Origin: RUG11198 sp036342255
GTDB lineage: Bacteria > Bacillota_I > Bacilli_A > RF39 > UBA660
Direction: 5' to 3'
NCBI GenBank assembly: GCA_036342255.1
Contig: JAZAUS010000003.1
Location: forward strand, 62,001-126,000
DNA length: 64,000 bases
This document shows, piece after piece, positions 7,253 to 16,611 of the stretch. Under the pieces are notes generated by a model. It was given only the letters and a program-made list of their open reading frames with translations. It was not told where the DNA came from and ran no database searches. Position 1 is the first letter of the stretch. Each line of letters starts with the position of its first letter. A program made the translations under genes and the position numbers.

Positions 7253-9334
7253 ATGAAAAAAAATTTAATTATCAAACAAGATGGCTATAAAGAATGTGGA
7301 GCATGCTGTCTATTATCAATAATTAGATATTATGGAGGTAATATTTCAATAAATAAGTTAATAGAGTATACATGTACAAGTAAAACAGGAACAAATTTTT
7401 ATAACATAAAAATAGCAGCTAAAAAATTTGGAATAGAAGCAGAAGCATATCAATATAAAGAAAAATCTAAAGAAGACATTCAAAAACTAAAAACGCCCTC
7501 AATATGTCAAATAATTAGTAATAATTATGAACACTTTATAGTAGTATATGAAATAAAATCAAATAAAGTTATAGTAATGGATCCAGCTATAGGCGAAAGA
7601 AAAATAAATATTTCACAATTTTTAGATATGTGGACAGGATATTGTATGAATTTTATAATAACCAAGCCCATTCCTTACATAAATGAAGAAAAGTATCTAA
7701 ATAAAATAATAATTAATATATTAAGAAAAAATAAAAGCATTGTTTTAAATATCGTATCCTTATCAATACTATTTACAATACTTTCTTCAATTTATGCAAT
7801 GTATAGTGGAATAATAATTGATCATATATTATTAACATCAAAGAACAATTTATTAATAGTTACACTTATATTCCTAATAATTTTACTCATCAAAAGTATA
7901 CTAAGCTTTTTAAGAAACAAACTACTCATATATTTAAATCAACATCTAGATTATTCCATATTTATATCATCTTACCGAAAAATTCTTTTACTTCCTTTTA
8001 GTTATTATAAAAATAGAACAACAGGAGAAATAATATCAAGAATTAATGATTTAGAATATGTTAAAAATATGCTCAGCAAAATAGTTTTAACATTAGTATT
8101 AGATGTTATAATTTCAATAACCTGTTCTATAGTTCTATTAAAAATAAATATAACAATGTTTATATTACTTATAATAACTATTTTGATTTATATTATTATA
8201 TTTATTATATTTAACCCAATAATAAAAAAATATACAAATATAAATCAAGAAAATAATGCTAAAATTAATTCTTTAATGATAGAAACAATCAACGGCTATG
8301 AATCTATAAAAAATTTAAATTTAGAACACATATTAGACAAAAAGATGAATAAATTATATACAAATAGTCTAAAAAATATAAGAAATTATGATAATATTAC
8401 AAACTTTGAAATATTATTAAAAGATCTTATAACATACTTAAGCTTATTAATAATAGAATTCATTGGATTTAACTTTGTATTTGATAATATACTATCACCA
8501 GGACAAATAATAGTATATACAGGATTGGTTACATATTTAATCACTCCAATTAGAAACATTATAGATTTAAACAAGGAATACATATATGCAGTCAATTCAT
8601 TAAAAAGAGCTAATAATTTATTAGATATAGAATCAATAGATCTATCATCAAATACTAAATACGAAATAAAAGGTAATATCCAACTAAACAATATTAATTA
8701 TAGCTATAATAACTATAATTTAATATTAAAAAATATAAATCTAAAAATAAAATCAGGAGAAAAAGTACTAATTATAGGAAATTCAGGAAGTGGTAAAAGT
8801 ACACTTTTAAAACTATTAGCAAAGTATTATCCAGTAGAAAATAATAAAATTATATATGATAAAAAAGATATTAATGATATCTCAATTTCAAATATAAGAA
8901 AATATATAACAATGATTTCACAAAATGAGATTATTTTTACAGACACAATCAAAAACAACATATTATTTAATAGAAATATAAAAGAAAAAGAATATAAAAA
9001 AATATGTAATATAACATACGTAGATGAAATAGTAAAAGATCTGTTTCTAGGATATAATACCACACTAGAAGAAAATGGAAATAATATATCTGGAGGTCAG
9101 AAACAAAGAATAATTTTAGCAAGAGCTTTATTAAAAAGTGGTAACATTATCTTAATAGATGAAGGACTAAACGCAATTGATATAAACTTAGAAAGAAAAA
9201 TATTAAAAAATATATTTAATAGATATAAAGAAAAAACTATTATAATTGTCTCACATAGACTAGAAAATATGGACTTATTTGATAGAATGATAAAAATAGA
9301 TAATGGTAGTATAGAGTTTAATAAATCAAAATAG
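7253..9334 (+). CDS. Peptidase-containing ABC exporter (C39 family) for double-glycine peptides
   Basis: This 693-residue bacteriocin exporter has three parts. Residues 1-125 are a C39 cysteine peptidase that removes double-glycine leaders: Gln9 and Cys15 in QDGYKECGACC, His94 in EHFIVVYE and Asp110 in MDPA. Residues about 155-440 hold the membrane domain with about six hydrophobic spans. The C-terminal ATPase has Walker A GNSGSGKST (about 509-517), signature SGGQKQR (about 614) and Walker B ILIDEG. The ATPase switch histidine is seen in IIVSHRLE. It starts from AGAGGAGG. Two double-glycine-leader peptides lie just downstream and are the obvious cargo. No HlyD-type accessory protein is present, as is usual where there is no outer membrane. 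All catalytic residues are intact. Confidence 0.93.
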   Translation: MKKNLIIKQDGYKECGACCLLSIIRYYGGNISINKLIEYTCTSKTGTNFYNIKIAAKKFGIEAEAYQYKEKSKEDIQKLKTPSICQIISNNYEHFIVVYEIKSNKVIVMDPAIGERKINISQFLDMWTGYCMNFIITKPIPYINEEKYLNKIIINILRKNKSIVLNIVSLSILFTILSSIYAMYSGIIIDHILLTSKNNLLIVTLIFLIILLIKSILSFLRNKLLIYLNQHLDYSIFISSYRKILLLPFSYYKNRTTGEIISRINDLEYVKNMLSKIVLTLVLDVIISITCSIVLLKINITMFILLIITILIYIIIFIIFNPIIKKYTNINQENNAKINSLMIETINGYESIKNLNLEHILDKKMNKLYTNSLKNIRNYDNITNFEILLKDLITYLSLLIIEFIGFNFVFDNILSPGQIIVYTGLVTYLITPIRNIIDLNKEYIYAVNSLKRANNLLDIESIDLSSNTKYEIKGNIQLNNINYSYNNYNLILKNINLKIKSGEKVLIIGNSGSGKSTLLKLLAKYYPVENNKIIYDKKDINDISISNIRKYITMISQNEIIFTDTIKNNILFNRNIKEKEYKKICNITYVDEIVKDLFLGYNTTLEENGNNISGGQKQRIILARALLKSGNIILIDEGLNAIDINLERKILKNIFNRYKEKTIIIVSHRLENMDLFDRMIKIDNGSIEFNKSK

Positions 9335-9500
9335 ATATTTTTACTCCAAAAAAAAAGATAAATAATAGCAAACTATCAATCATAATTTGATCTTCTTCCT
9401 AACTAAATTCATATTCTTACTAATATACCCTTACAAATAAAAAAATAGAAAAAATTATAATAACTTAACAATTTATAAACTCATTTATTACATATCACTT

Positions 9501-9506
9501 TATAAT
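9501..9506 (+). promoter_or_regulatory. -10 element upstream of the bacteriocin-like peptides
   Basis: A perfect TATAAT at 9501-9506 lies 31 bases before the first peptide start. I cannot find a convincing -35 at the right distance, so it may need an activator. The 9335-9500 stretch before it holds no other gene that I can see. Confidence 0.45.
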
Positions 9507-9536
9507 AGAGTAGAAATAATAAAGAAGGAGGAATAA

Positions 9537-9677
9537 ATGAATAAATTAAATGATAAACAAATACAATCTATCAATGGAGGTGCTATTAAATGGGGAGTAA
9601 TAGCTGGAATAGGAGGATTAGCTTCCTTCATAATAGGAATGATAGATGGTTGGATGAATCCAAAAAAATGTAATTAA
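9537..9677 (+). CDS. Double-glycine leader peptide A, class IIb bacteriocin-like
   Basis: This 46-residue peptide follows AAGGAGG. The leader is 15 residues (MNKLNDKQIQSINGG), matching the class II pattern of L-x-x-x-Q-[IL]-x-x-I-x-G-G with cleavage after Gly15. The predicted 31-residue core starts AIKWGVIAGIGG, contains a GxxxG motif (core positions 5-9), is hydrophobic in the middle, and ends in a polar tail with a single Cys (NPKKCN). GxxxG in both partners is the hallmark of two-peptide (class IIb) bacteriocins. Its partner starts 13 bases downstream, and a C39 exporter is encoded upstream. Alternatives are a peptide pheromone or another secreted signal, but the size and motifs favour a bacteriocin. 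Confidence 0.82.
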   Translation: MNKLNDKQIQSINGGAIKWGVIAGIGGLASFIIGMIDGWMNPKKCN

Positions 9678-9690
9678 AAGGAGGTAATAT

Positions 9691-9852
9691 ATGGATTTAC
9701 TAACAAACGAACAATTAATAATAATTAAAGGAGGAGCGGGACTAAATAGCTCTATGTTAAATGCTCTAATAAGAACTGTATCTACGTTGTTTACTCTAGG
9801 TCAAGCAGTAGGTTCTGCAATAAGAAGAGGCACATCCAAAAAATATTGTTAA
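9691..9852 (+). CDS. Double-glycine leader peptide B, class IIb bacteriocin-like partner
   Basis: This 53-residue peptide follows AAGGAGG at a spacing like that of peptide A. The leader is again 15 residues (MDLLTNEQLIIIKGG). The predicted 38-residue core starts AGLNSSMLNAL, has a GxxxG motif in LGQAVGSAI (core positions 22-26), is cationic toward the end (IRRGTSKK) and ends in a single Cys as its last residue. Equal leader lengths and matching ribosome sites indicate that A and B are processed by the same exporter and made in similar amounts. No immunity gene follows: a 14-bp hairpin closes the unit and addA begins after it. Confidence 0.82.
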   Translation: MDLLTNEQLIIIKGGAGLNSSMLNALIRTVSTLFTLGQAVGSAIRRGTSKKYC

Positions 9853-9860
9853 TTGTATTA

Positions 9861-9891
9861 TAGTTGGAACATCATTTTGATGTTCCAACTA
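9861..9891 (+). terminator. 14-bp hairpin closing the bacteriocin-like unit
   Basis: TAGTTGGAACATCA (9861-9874) pairs perfectly with 9878-9891 around TTT. There is no clear T run behind it, so termination may be incomplete or the hairpin may protect the short mRNA. Confidence 0.65.
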
Positions 9892-9910
9892 TATCCATAA
9901 TAAAACTTGG

Positions 9911-9939
9911 TTGATTTATATATTTTAAAATGATATACT
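9911..9939 (+). promoter_or_regulatory. Promoter of addA
   Basis: TTGATT (9911-9916), a 17-base spacer and TATACT (9934-9939), 32 bases before the addA start. This separates addA from the bacteriocin-like unit. Confidence 0.65.
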
Positions 9940-9970
9940 TATCTAAGATTTAAGAAGAGGAAGTGTAATA

Positions 9971-12900
9971 ATGATACCAACAAAACCAAAAAATGCCACA
10001 TGGACAGATGAACAATGGCAAGCCATTTATGAAGATGGAAAAAATATAATTGTATCAGCAGGAGCAGGATCAGGAAAAACAGCTGTTTTAACAGAAAGAG
10101 TAATACGAAAATTAAAAGATGGAATACATATTAACCAATTATTAATTTTAACTTTTACAAAAGCTGCAGCTTCAGAAATGGCAGACAGAATAAGAAAAAA
10201 GATAAAAAAAGATTTATCTATAAAAGAAGAATTAAATCTCTTGGATTCCGCTTATATAACAACTTTCGACAGCTACGCACTATCCATAGTAAAAAAGTAT
10301 CATTATTTATTAAACATAAGCGATAACATAAATATTATTGACTCAAACGTAATCTTGTTAAAAAAGAAACAAATAATTGATGAAATCTTCTTAAAAAAAT
10401 ATGAACAAAAAGAAATACCTTTTCTAAATTTTATAAATAAATTTTGTACAAAAGATGACAATGAAATAAAGGATTATATATTAAATATTATTAATAAATT
10501 AGATTTATTATCAAATAAAAAAATATATTTAAGAAATTATATAATAGATTATTTAAATGAACAAAAAATATCAAGCAACATAAAACAATATGAATCATTA
10601 ATAAAAGAGAAAATTGATTCATTAAAATTACTTATTGAAGACATAAGTTATATTAATAATGATTTTGCTTCCAAATTACATGAAAGCCTAACATATTTAT
10701 TCAATGCCAATAATTATAATGATATAAAAAATACAATAAATCTTAGATTACCAAATGCACCAAAAGGTTCACCAGACGAATTAAAAAGTATAAAAACAGA
10801 ACTATCTGAAACAATAAAAGAGATCAAAGCTTTAGCTTTTTGGGATAATGAATTAGAAATAAAAGAAACAATTAATTCAACAAGTAAAGATATAAAGACA
10901 CTAATAGATATCATTTTAGAATATTGGGACATAATCGAAAGTTATAAAAAAGAAATAAATTGTTATGAGTTTAATGATATAGCAATAATGGCTATTAACA
11001 TAATAAAAAATAACAACGAAGTAAGAAAAGAATTATTAAATAGTTTTAACGAAATAATGGTAGATGAATATCAAGATACAAACGACCTACAAGAAGAATT
11101 TATATCAATGATCAGCAATCATAATGTATATATGGTAGGCGATATAAAACAATCAATTTATCGTTTTAGAAATGCCAATCCATATATATTTAAAGAAAAA
11201 TATGATAAATATAGTACTAGTAATATAGATTTAAAGATAGACTTAAACAAAAATTTTAGATCTAGAAAAGAAGTACTAGATCCAATAAATCAAATATTTA
11301 ACTTAATAATGAGTGATAATATAGGCGGAGCAAACTACATAAAAGACCACCAAATGTTATTTGGTAACAACACATATTTAGATAATAAACCAACTCATTC
11401 CAATGAAATAGAAATATATAGTTATAACTATGATAAAGATAATGGTTATACAAAAGAAGAAACAGAGGCTTTTATAATTGCCAATGATATTCTAAAAAAA
11501 TATAATAATAAAATAAAAATATTTGATAAAGATACATCAACATTAAGAGATATAAATTATGATGATTTTTCTATAATTATAGATAGAACAAGTAGTTTTG
11601 ATTTATATAAAAAGATATTCTCATATTATGGCATACCTGTAACAATTTTAAAAGATGAAAAAATGAATGATTCAGATGACATAAATGTTATAAAAAACAT
11701 AATAAAGATAATAATTCTAATAAAGAATAAGAACATAAATACAGAGTTCAAATACTTATTTACAAGCATCTTAAGAAGTTTTATATATAATTATTCAGAT
11801 GAAGAAATCTTAAAATATTATATTAACAATTCTTTTACAAGAAATAAATTATATTCAAAATGCCTTGAAATTAGTAAAAGAATAGATTCAATAAGCATTA
11901 CAGAATTATTAAACATAATTGAAGAAGAATTTAACTATTACGATAATTTAATTAAACTAGGAAATATCAATAATAATATAATAAAATGGGACAAATTAAA
12001 AGAACTAGCCAATAATCTAAGTGATATTGGCTATGATATAGAAAATTTCTCATATTATTTAGATGACTTAACAAAAAACGAATTAAACATAAGTTATACA
12101 AATAATAGTACTAATAATAATTCCGTTAAAATTATGACAATCCATAAATCAAAAGGACTAGAATATCCAATATGCTATTTTTCAGGACTTTATAAAAAAT
12201 TTAATATAAGTGATTTAAAAGAAAAAATATTATATGACAAATATTATGGAATTATTATGCCATATTTTAAAGAAGGAATAGGAGAAACAATATATAAAGA
12301 ATTATTGAAAAGACAATACATAAAAGAAGAAATAAGCGAAAAAATTCGTTTATTCTATGTAGCTTTAACACGTGCAAGAGAAAAAATAATAATTATAAAT
12401 CCAATTGTAGAAACAAAACAAAACTATAATAATTCCACCACCTTAAGTGATAATTTAAAATTATCATATAGATCTTTATCTGATATAATAAATTCAATAA
12501 TTGAAAATATTTCAAATTATATAAAAGTAATAGATCTAAATACCATCAATTTAACCCATAGCTACAATAATATTAAATCATCCAATTATACAAAACAAAT
12601 AAACGCTAACAATACAAAAATAAAAGTAAATGAAATAAATAATAAAAATGAAATAATAGAAAAAGAACACTACTCTAAAAAAAGTATCAGTAATATAACA
12701 AAAGAAGAATATAATAATATGCAACTAGGTACATCTATACACGAATTATTTGAATATATGGACTTAAAAAATCCAAATTATAATTCTATTAATAATGAAT
12801 TCTATATAAGCACAATAAAAAGCTTTTTATCAAACAAACTTATGAAAAACATCAAAAAATCCAAAATATATAAAGAATATGAGTTTATATATTCAAATAA

Positions 12901-13108
12901 TGATATAGAATATCATGGAATAATAGATCTTATATTAGAATATGAAGATCATATTGATATAATAGATTATAAATTAAAAAATATAAATGATAAGGAATAT
13001 ATAAATCAGCTAAACGGCTATAAGGATTATATTAAGACAAAAACAGATAAAAAGATTAATTTATATTTATATTCTATATTAGATAAAGAATTTTATGAAA
13101 TAAAATAA
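9971..13108 (+). CDS. addA: ATP-dependent helicase/nuclease subunit A
   Basis: AddA is the UvrD-like helicase and nuclease half of the AddAB (RexAB) enzyme that resects double-strand ends for RecA. Walker A is SAGAGSGKT (29-37), helicase motif II DEYQDT is at about 365-370, followed by GDIKQSIYRFRNA, and motif VI is FYVALTRAREK. At the C-terminus is a RecB-type nuclease: GTSIHELFEY, then GIIDLILEYEDHIDIIDYK with the catalytic D and DYK. At 1045 residues it is somewhat shorter than typical AddA (around 1200) but complete in motifs. Its partner addB lies 24 kb away (37512) rather than adjacent, which is unusual. Confidence 0.93.
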   Translation: MIPTKPKNATWTDEQWQAIYEDGKNIIVSAGAGSGKTAVLTERVIRKLKDGIHINQLLILTFTKAAASEMADRIRKKIKKDLSIKEELNLLDSAYITTFDSYALSIVKKYHYLLNISDNINIIDSNVILLKKKQIIDEIFLKKYEQKEIPFLNFINKFCTKDDNEIKDYILNIINKLDLLSNKKIYLRNYIIDYLNEQKISSNIKQYESLIKEKIDSLKLLIEDISYINNDFASKLHESLTYLFNANNYNDIKNTINLRLPNAPKGSPDELKSIKTELSETIKEIKALAFWDNELEIKETINSTSKDIKTLIDIILEYWDIIESYKKEINCYEFNDIAIMAINIIKNNNEVRKELLNSFNEIMVDEYQDTNDLQEEFISMISNHNVYMVGDIKQSIYRFRNANPYIFKEKYDKYSTSNIDLKIDLNKNFRSRKEVLDPINQIFNLIMSDNIGGANYIKDHQMLFGNNTYLDNKPTHSNEIEIYSYNYDKDNGYTKEETEAFIIANDILKKYNNKIKIFDKDTSTLRDINYDDFSIIIDRTSSFDLYKKIFSYYGIPVTILKDEKMNDSDDINVIKNIIKIIILIKNKNINTEFKYLFTSILRSFIYNYSDEEILKYYINNSFTRNKLYSKCLEISKRIDSISITELLNIIEEEFNYYDNLIKLGNINNNIIKWDKLKELANNLSDIGYDIENFSYYLDDLTKNELNISYTNNSTNNNSVKIMTIHKSKGLEYPICYFSGLYKKFNISDLKEKILYDKYYGIIMPYFKEGIGETIYKELLKRQYIKEEISEKIRLFYVALTRAREKIIIINPIVETKQNYNNSTTLSDNLKLSYRSLSDIINSIIENISNYIKVIDLNTINLTHSYNNIKSSNYTKQINANNTKIKVNEINNKNEIIEKEHYSKKSISNITKEEYNNMQLGTSIHELFEYMDLKNPNYNSINNEFYISTIKSFLSNKLMKNIKKSKIYKEYEFIYSNNDIEYHGIIDLILEYEDHIDIIDYKLKNINDKEYINQLNGYKDYIKTKTDKKINLYLYSILDKEFYEIK

Positions 13109-13160
13109 TGTTTTTATCTATTACGATATTTAAAACAATGCAACTATTAGGAGGAAAGAA

Positions 13161-14054
13161 ATGACTAAAGTTGTATTGCATTGTAAGAATTTAAACTTTA
13201 CAATGAACAAGAAAAAAATAATAGATAATGTATCTTTTGATTTAGAAGAAAAAGATATATTAGGATTCATAGGTCCAAACGGAGCTGGTAAAACATCAAT
13301 AATAAAACTAATATTAGGACTATATCAAAATAAAAATAGTATTATAAAAATAAACAATTATGACTTAAATAAAGAACATGTTTTAGCCATATCTAATGTA
13401 GGAGCAATTATTGAAAATCCAGAGCTATATACATATATGTCTGGATATCAAAACTTAAAAATAGCAGCAGATATGTATAAAATATCAAAAGAAAGAATAA
13501 ATGAAATAGTAAAATTAGTTGATCTTGAAAAAAGTATCCATTTAAAAGTATCAAAATATTCATTAGGAATGAAACAAAGATTAGGAATCGCAAATGCTAT
13601 ATTACACAATCCCAAAATACTAATATTAGACGAACCAACAAATGGATTAGATCCAACAGGAATACTAGAATTAAAAAAATTATTAAAAGAACTATCCAAC
13701 CAAGGCATGGCAATAATTATATCCAGTCATATCCTAAGTGAACTAGAATCATTATGTAATAAATTTTGTTTTATAAAAAGTGGTAAAATTATTGCCTTTA
13801 AAACAAAAATAGAGCTAACAAAAGCAAATGATAATTATATATTCAAATTATCTACAACAAATCTAAAAAAATATATTAAAAAATATATAAAAATCAATAA
13901 CAACTCAGTATTAATAAAATGTCCTGAAAACAAATTAAATAAAATTATTAAAAAATTAATAAATAATAAAATAAAAATTTATGAAATAAAAAAAGAATCA
14001 TCTTCATTAGAAAATAATTTCATTAATATAATAGAAGGTGATTACAATGTTTAA
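13161..14054 (+). CDS. ABC transporter ATP-binding protein, BcrA-type
   Basis: This 297-residue ATPase has Walker A GPNGAGKTS (about 38-46), signature YSLGMKQR (about 133-140), Walker B ILILDEP followed by TNGLDPTG, and the switch His in IISSHIL. The architecture (a single ATPase, then an ABC-2 permease) is that of BcrAB/lantibiotic-immunity style or natA-like exporters. The C-terminal 80 residues are a Lys/Asn-rich accessory region. It overlaps the permease start by 8 bases (ATGTTTAA), implying translational coupling. The substrate is unknown. A role in self-protection against the nearby bacteriocin-like peptides is possible but addA and its promoter lie between. Confidence 0.88.
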   Translation: MTKVVLHCKNLNFTMNKKKIIDNVSFDLEEKDILGFIGPNGAGKTSIIKLILGLYQNKNSIIKINNYDLNKEHVLAISNVGAIIENPELYTYMSGYQNLKIAADMYKISKERINEIVKLVDLEKSIHLKVSKYSLGMKQRLGIANAILHNPKILILDEPTNGLDPTGILELKKLLKELSNQGMAIIISSHILSELESLCNKFCFIKSGKIIAFKTKIELTKANDNYIFKLSTTNLKKYIKKYIKINNNSVLIKCPENKLNKIIKKLINNKIKIYEIKKESSSLENNFINIIEGDYNV

Positions 14055-15516
14055 ATTAGTAAAAATAGAATTATTAAAAATACTTAAACACAAAAGTATC
14101 TATATAGTTTTAGCCATAACATTTTCCTTTTGTTTATTAAATAATATTATATATAAAAACGATTATAACAATGAAGGATTTTATAAATATACAACTAATA
14201 ATAATATTAACAAACAAATAAAAAAATTAGAAAAAGAAAATAATAAATACGATATCAATAAAGAGAGTGATAAAACACTTTTAATAGAGAATAAAACTAA
14301 GATAGAAATACTAAAAATAAAAAAACAATATTCCAAAGAAGACTGGCGATACATAAAAGCAAAAGATTACTTATACGATACATTATATAAATATAATTAT
14401 CACAAATATATAGATAATGATACAAATAAAATAGAATATTATAATAATAAATATAACAATTACAAAGATAAAATTAAAAAGAATAATTGGATGTATTTCT
14501 TAAAAAAAGAAAAAAAAGAACTAAATAACAATATAAAAGATTTAATAAACATACAAAACAATTCAAATAACACAAAAGATAAATTAGATATTAATAATAC
14601 AATAAAAGAATTAAAAAGCAATCTAACAATAATAAACTATAGAATAAATAAAAAAATAAATTATAATAATACATACTTAAATCAAGCACTAAAAGAATAT
14701 AAAGAAAATCTACAAAAAGAAAAATATTGCAAAAATCTAAAAAAATTAAACTATAATAAAAAACTTGAATGCTACAATACAATATCTTCTTTAAATATAA
14801 ATAAATATATAATAAATAAAAAAATAAACGTAAATAAAGTAAATACACTTAATTATCAACTAAGAACGATAGCAGACGACTATGAATTATTCATAGTCCT
14901 AATAATTATAATATCATCAAGTATATTAATTAGTGAAGAATTTAATAAAGGTACAATAAAACAATTATTAATAAAACCATATAAAAGAAGTACAATCTTA
15001 ATCTCAAAAATAATAGCATGTTTCATAATGCTTTCATTGGTAATAACATATTTATTTTTAACCCATCTTATTATAGGAGGCATATTATTTAGTTTTAGTA
15101 GTTTAAAAAATGCTGTAATTGTATATAATTTTACAAATCAAAAAATAATGAAAATTAATATTTTTATATACATGATATTAAGAATCTTTTCAAAATTACC
15201 AATGTATATAATTATAATAAATATAAGCATCATCTTTGGAATTATAATCAACAGTGTAGTAGGTTCATTTTCTCTTATAATGCTCATATATACATTCTCA
15301 GAATTAATCAATAATTTAGCAATAAACTATAAATTAAAATTTATGAGATTATCCATAACAATGAATTGGAATTTTAAAGAATATTTATTTGGTGGATTAT
15401 CAACATTTAAGTATTTAGATTTTAAAAAATCTCTTCTAATATTTATAATTTATGATATAATAACTATAGGCATAATGTTAATTAGTTTTGCAAGAAAAAA
15501 TATCAAGAATATTTAA
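14047..15516 (+). CDS. ABC-2 type permease with a long extracytoplasmic insert
   Basis: I start at ATG 14047, six bases after AAGGTG; a GTG at 14038 in frame would put the ribosome site inside the gene. The first membrane segment is at about residues 18-36. It is followed by a roughly 235-residue Lys/Asn/Tyr-rich, probably coiled-coil region that should lie outside. The membrane domain then begins at YELFIVLIIIISSSILI. The ABC-2 signature EEFNKGTIKQLLIKPYKRS comes right after it, with four or five more hydrophobic spans to the end. It pairs with the ATPase upstream. The large insert may bind the substrate; similar inserts occur in peptide-sensing or immunity transporters. Confidence 0.8.
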   Translation: MFKLVKIELLKILKHKSIYIVLAITFSFCLLNNIIYKNDYNNEGFYKYTTNNNINKQIKKLEKENNKYDINKESDKTLLIENKTKIEILKIKKQYSKEDWRYIKAKDYLYDTLYKYNYHKYIDNDTNKIEYYNNKYNNYKDKIKKNNWMYFLKKEKKELNNNIKDLINIQNNSNNTKDKLDINNTIKELKSNLTIINYRINKKINYNNTYLNQALKEYKENLQKEKYCKNLKKLNYNKKLECYNTISSLNINKYIINKKINVNKVNTLNYQLRTIADDYELFIVLIIIISSSILISEEFNKGTIKQLLIKPYKRSTILISKIIACFIMLSLVITYLFLTHLIIGGILFSFSSLKNAVIVYNFTNQKIMKINIFIYMILRIFSKLPMYIIIINISIIFGIIINSVVGSFSLIMLIYTFSELINNLAINYKLKFMRLSITMNWNFKEYLFGGLSTFKYLDFKKSLLIFIIYDIITIGIMLISFARKNIKNI

Positions 15517-15528
15517 GTGGGTGGTATA

Positions 15529-16161
15529 ATGATTAACACAATAAGAAACATGATTACAGAAGTTTTACCAGATGTCTGGCCCGTTATTATAATTATAACT
15601 GTCATAGCATGTACATTTAGAATAGCTTATTTAATAAATAATAGAGTTCATTTTTGCTTTTATAAAGAATTATTATCATTAGTATTTATTTTATATGTAA
15701 TGTGTTTATTTGAAGTAGTAACTTTACAAGATAATAATTATGGATTATCCAATTTAATTCCTTTTAAAGAAATATTTAGGTATTCCATTGGATCTAGATT
15801 GTTTATTAAAAATATAGTAGGAAATATTTTATTATTTCTACCATATGGATATTTTATAGGTTATTATGTAAATGATAAAAAAATAATATCATCAGCAATT
15901 TTAACTATGTTTGTATCAGTAACAATAGAAGTAGTACAGCTAAAAATAGGTAGAACATTTGATATAGATGATGTAATTTTAAATACATGTGGTGGCGTAA
16001 TAGGTTTCACAATATATATAATATCTGAAAATATAAGCAAATACTTACCAAAAATATTTAAAACCGATGGCTTTATCAATTTTATAGTTGTAGTATTATT
16101 AATATTTGTAATTATATTTCTATTTAATATAAATGTTTTAGGATGGTTTAATAATAGTTAG
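15529..16161 (+). CDS. VanZ-like membrane protein
   Basis: I start at ATG 15529 after GTGGGTGG; GTG 15517 in frame is less likely. The protein has about five membrane segments. VanZ features are NLIPFKEIFRY, then KNIVGNILLFLPYGYFIGY, then a conserved acidic/DD region, EVVQLKIGRTFDIDDVILNT followed by GG in the next span. VanZ confers low-level teicoplanin resistance in one transposon, but chromosomal homologues are mostly of unknown role in the envelope. It follows the ABC permease by 12 bases and precedes ybeY by 9, so it belongs to a continuous rightward transcript. Confidence 0.83.
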   Translation: MINTIRNMITEVLPDVWPVIIIITVIACTFRIAYLINNRVHFCFYKELLSLVFILYVMCLFEVVTLQDNNYGLSNLIPFKEIFRYSIGSRLFIKNIVGNILLFLPYGYFIGYYVNDKKIISSAILTMFVSVTIEVVQLKIGRTFDIDDVILNTCGGVIGFTIYIISENISKYLPKIFKTDGFINFIVVVLLIFVIIFLFNINVLGWFNNS

Positions 16162-16170
16162 GAGAAAAAT

Positions 16171-16611
16171 ATGTTTGAAATAATAAATTGTACTAAAGAA
16201 GAAATAGAAGAAATAACTTATCTAGAAAAATATATTAAATATTTAATAAAAAAATTAAAACTAAATAAAGCCATTTTTAATATAATATTTGTAGATAATA
16301 ATGAAATAAAAAATATTAATAGTACATATAGAGGAATAGATAAAGAAACAGATGTAATTAGTTTTGCTTTAGAAGATAACAGCAAAATAGAAAATCCAGA
16401 AATAAGAGTGCTAGGTGACATATATATTGCAATAAATATAGCATACGAACAAGCAAAATTATATGAACATTCAAGTACTAGAGAAATATGCTTTCTAGCA
16501 ACCCATGGATTACTACATCTATTAGGTTATGATCATATGAATGAAGAAGAAGAAAAAATAATGTTTAAAAAACAAAAGGAGTTATTAGAATCTTATGATA
16601 TTTTTAGGTAG
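16171..16611 (+). CDS. ybeY: rRNA maturation endoribonuclease YbeY
   Basis: YbeY is a zinc-dependent RNase acting in 16S rRNA 3'-end maturation and ribosome quality control. The zinc motif HGLLHLLGYDH (residues 112-122) is intact: three His as H-x3-H-x5-H. The upstream segment DVISFALED and LGDIYIA is also typical. Length 146 is normal. It heads the conserved Firmicutes order ybeY-dgkA-cdd-era-recO and overlaps dgkA by 17 bases. Confidence 0.94.
   Translation: MFEIINCTKEEIEEITYLEKYIKYLIKKLKLNKAIFNIIFVDNNEIKNINSTYRGIDKETDVISFALEDNSKIENPEIRVLGDIYIAINIAYEQAKLYEHSSTREICFLATHGLLHLLGYDHMNEEEEKIMFKKQKELLESYDIFR

Noticed and set aside
9335..9500. A third small peptide or immunity gene between the exporter and peptide A
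   Set aside because: No start codon with a ribosome site and no open frame of useful length was found on either strand.
13161..15516. Calling the ABC pair a bacteriocin immunity system outright
   Set aside because: addA with its own promoter separates it from the peptides, and similar pairs have many other roles; kept as a hypothesis only.
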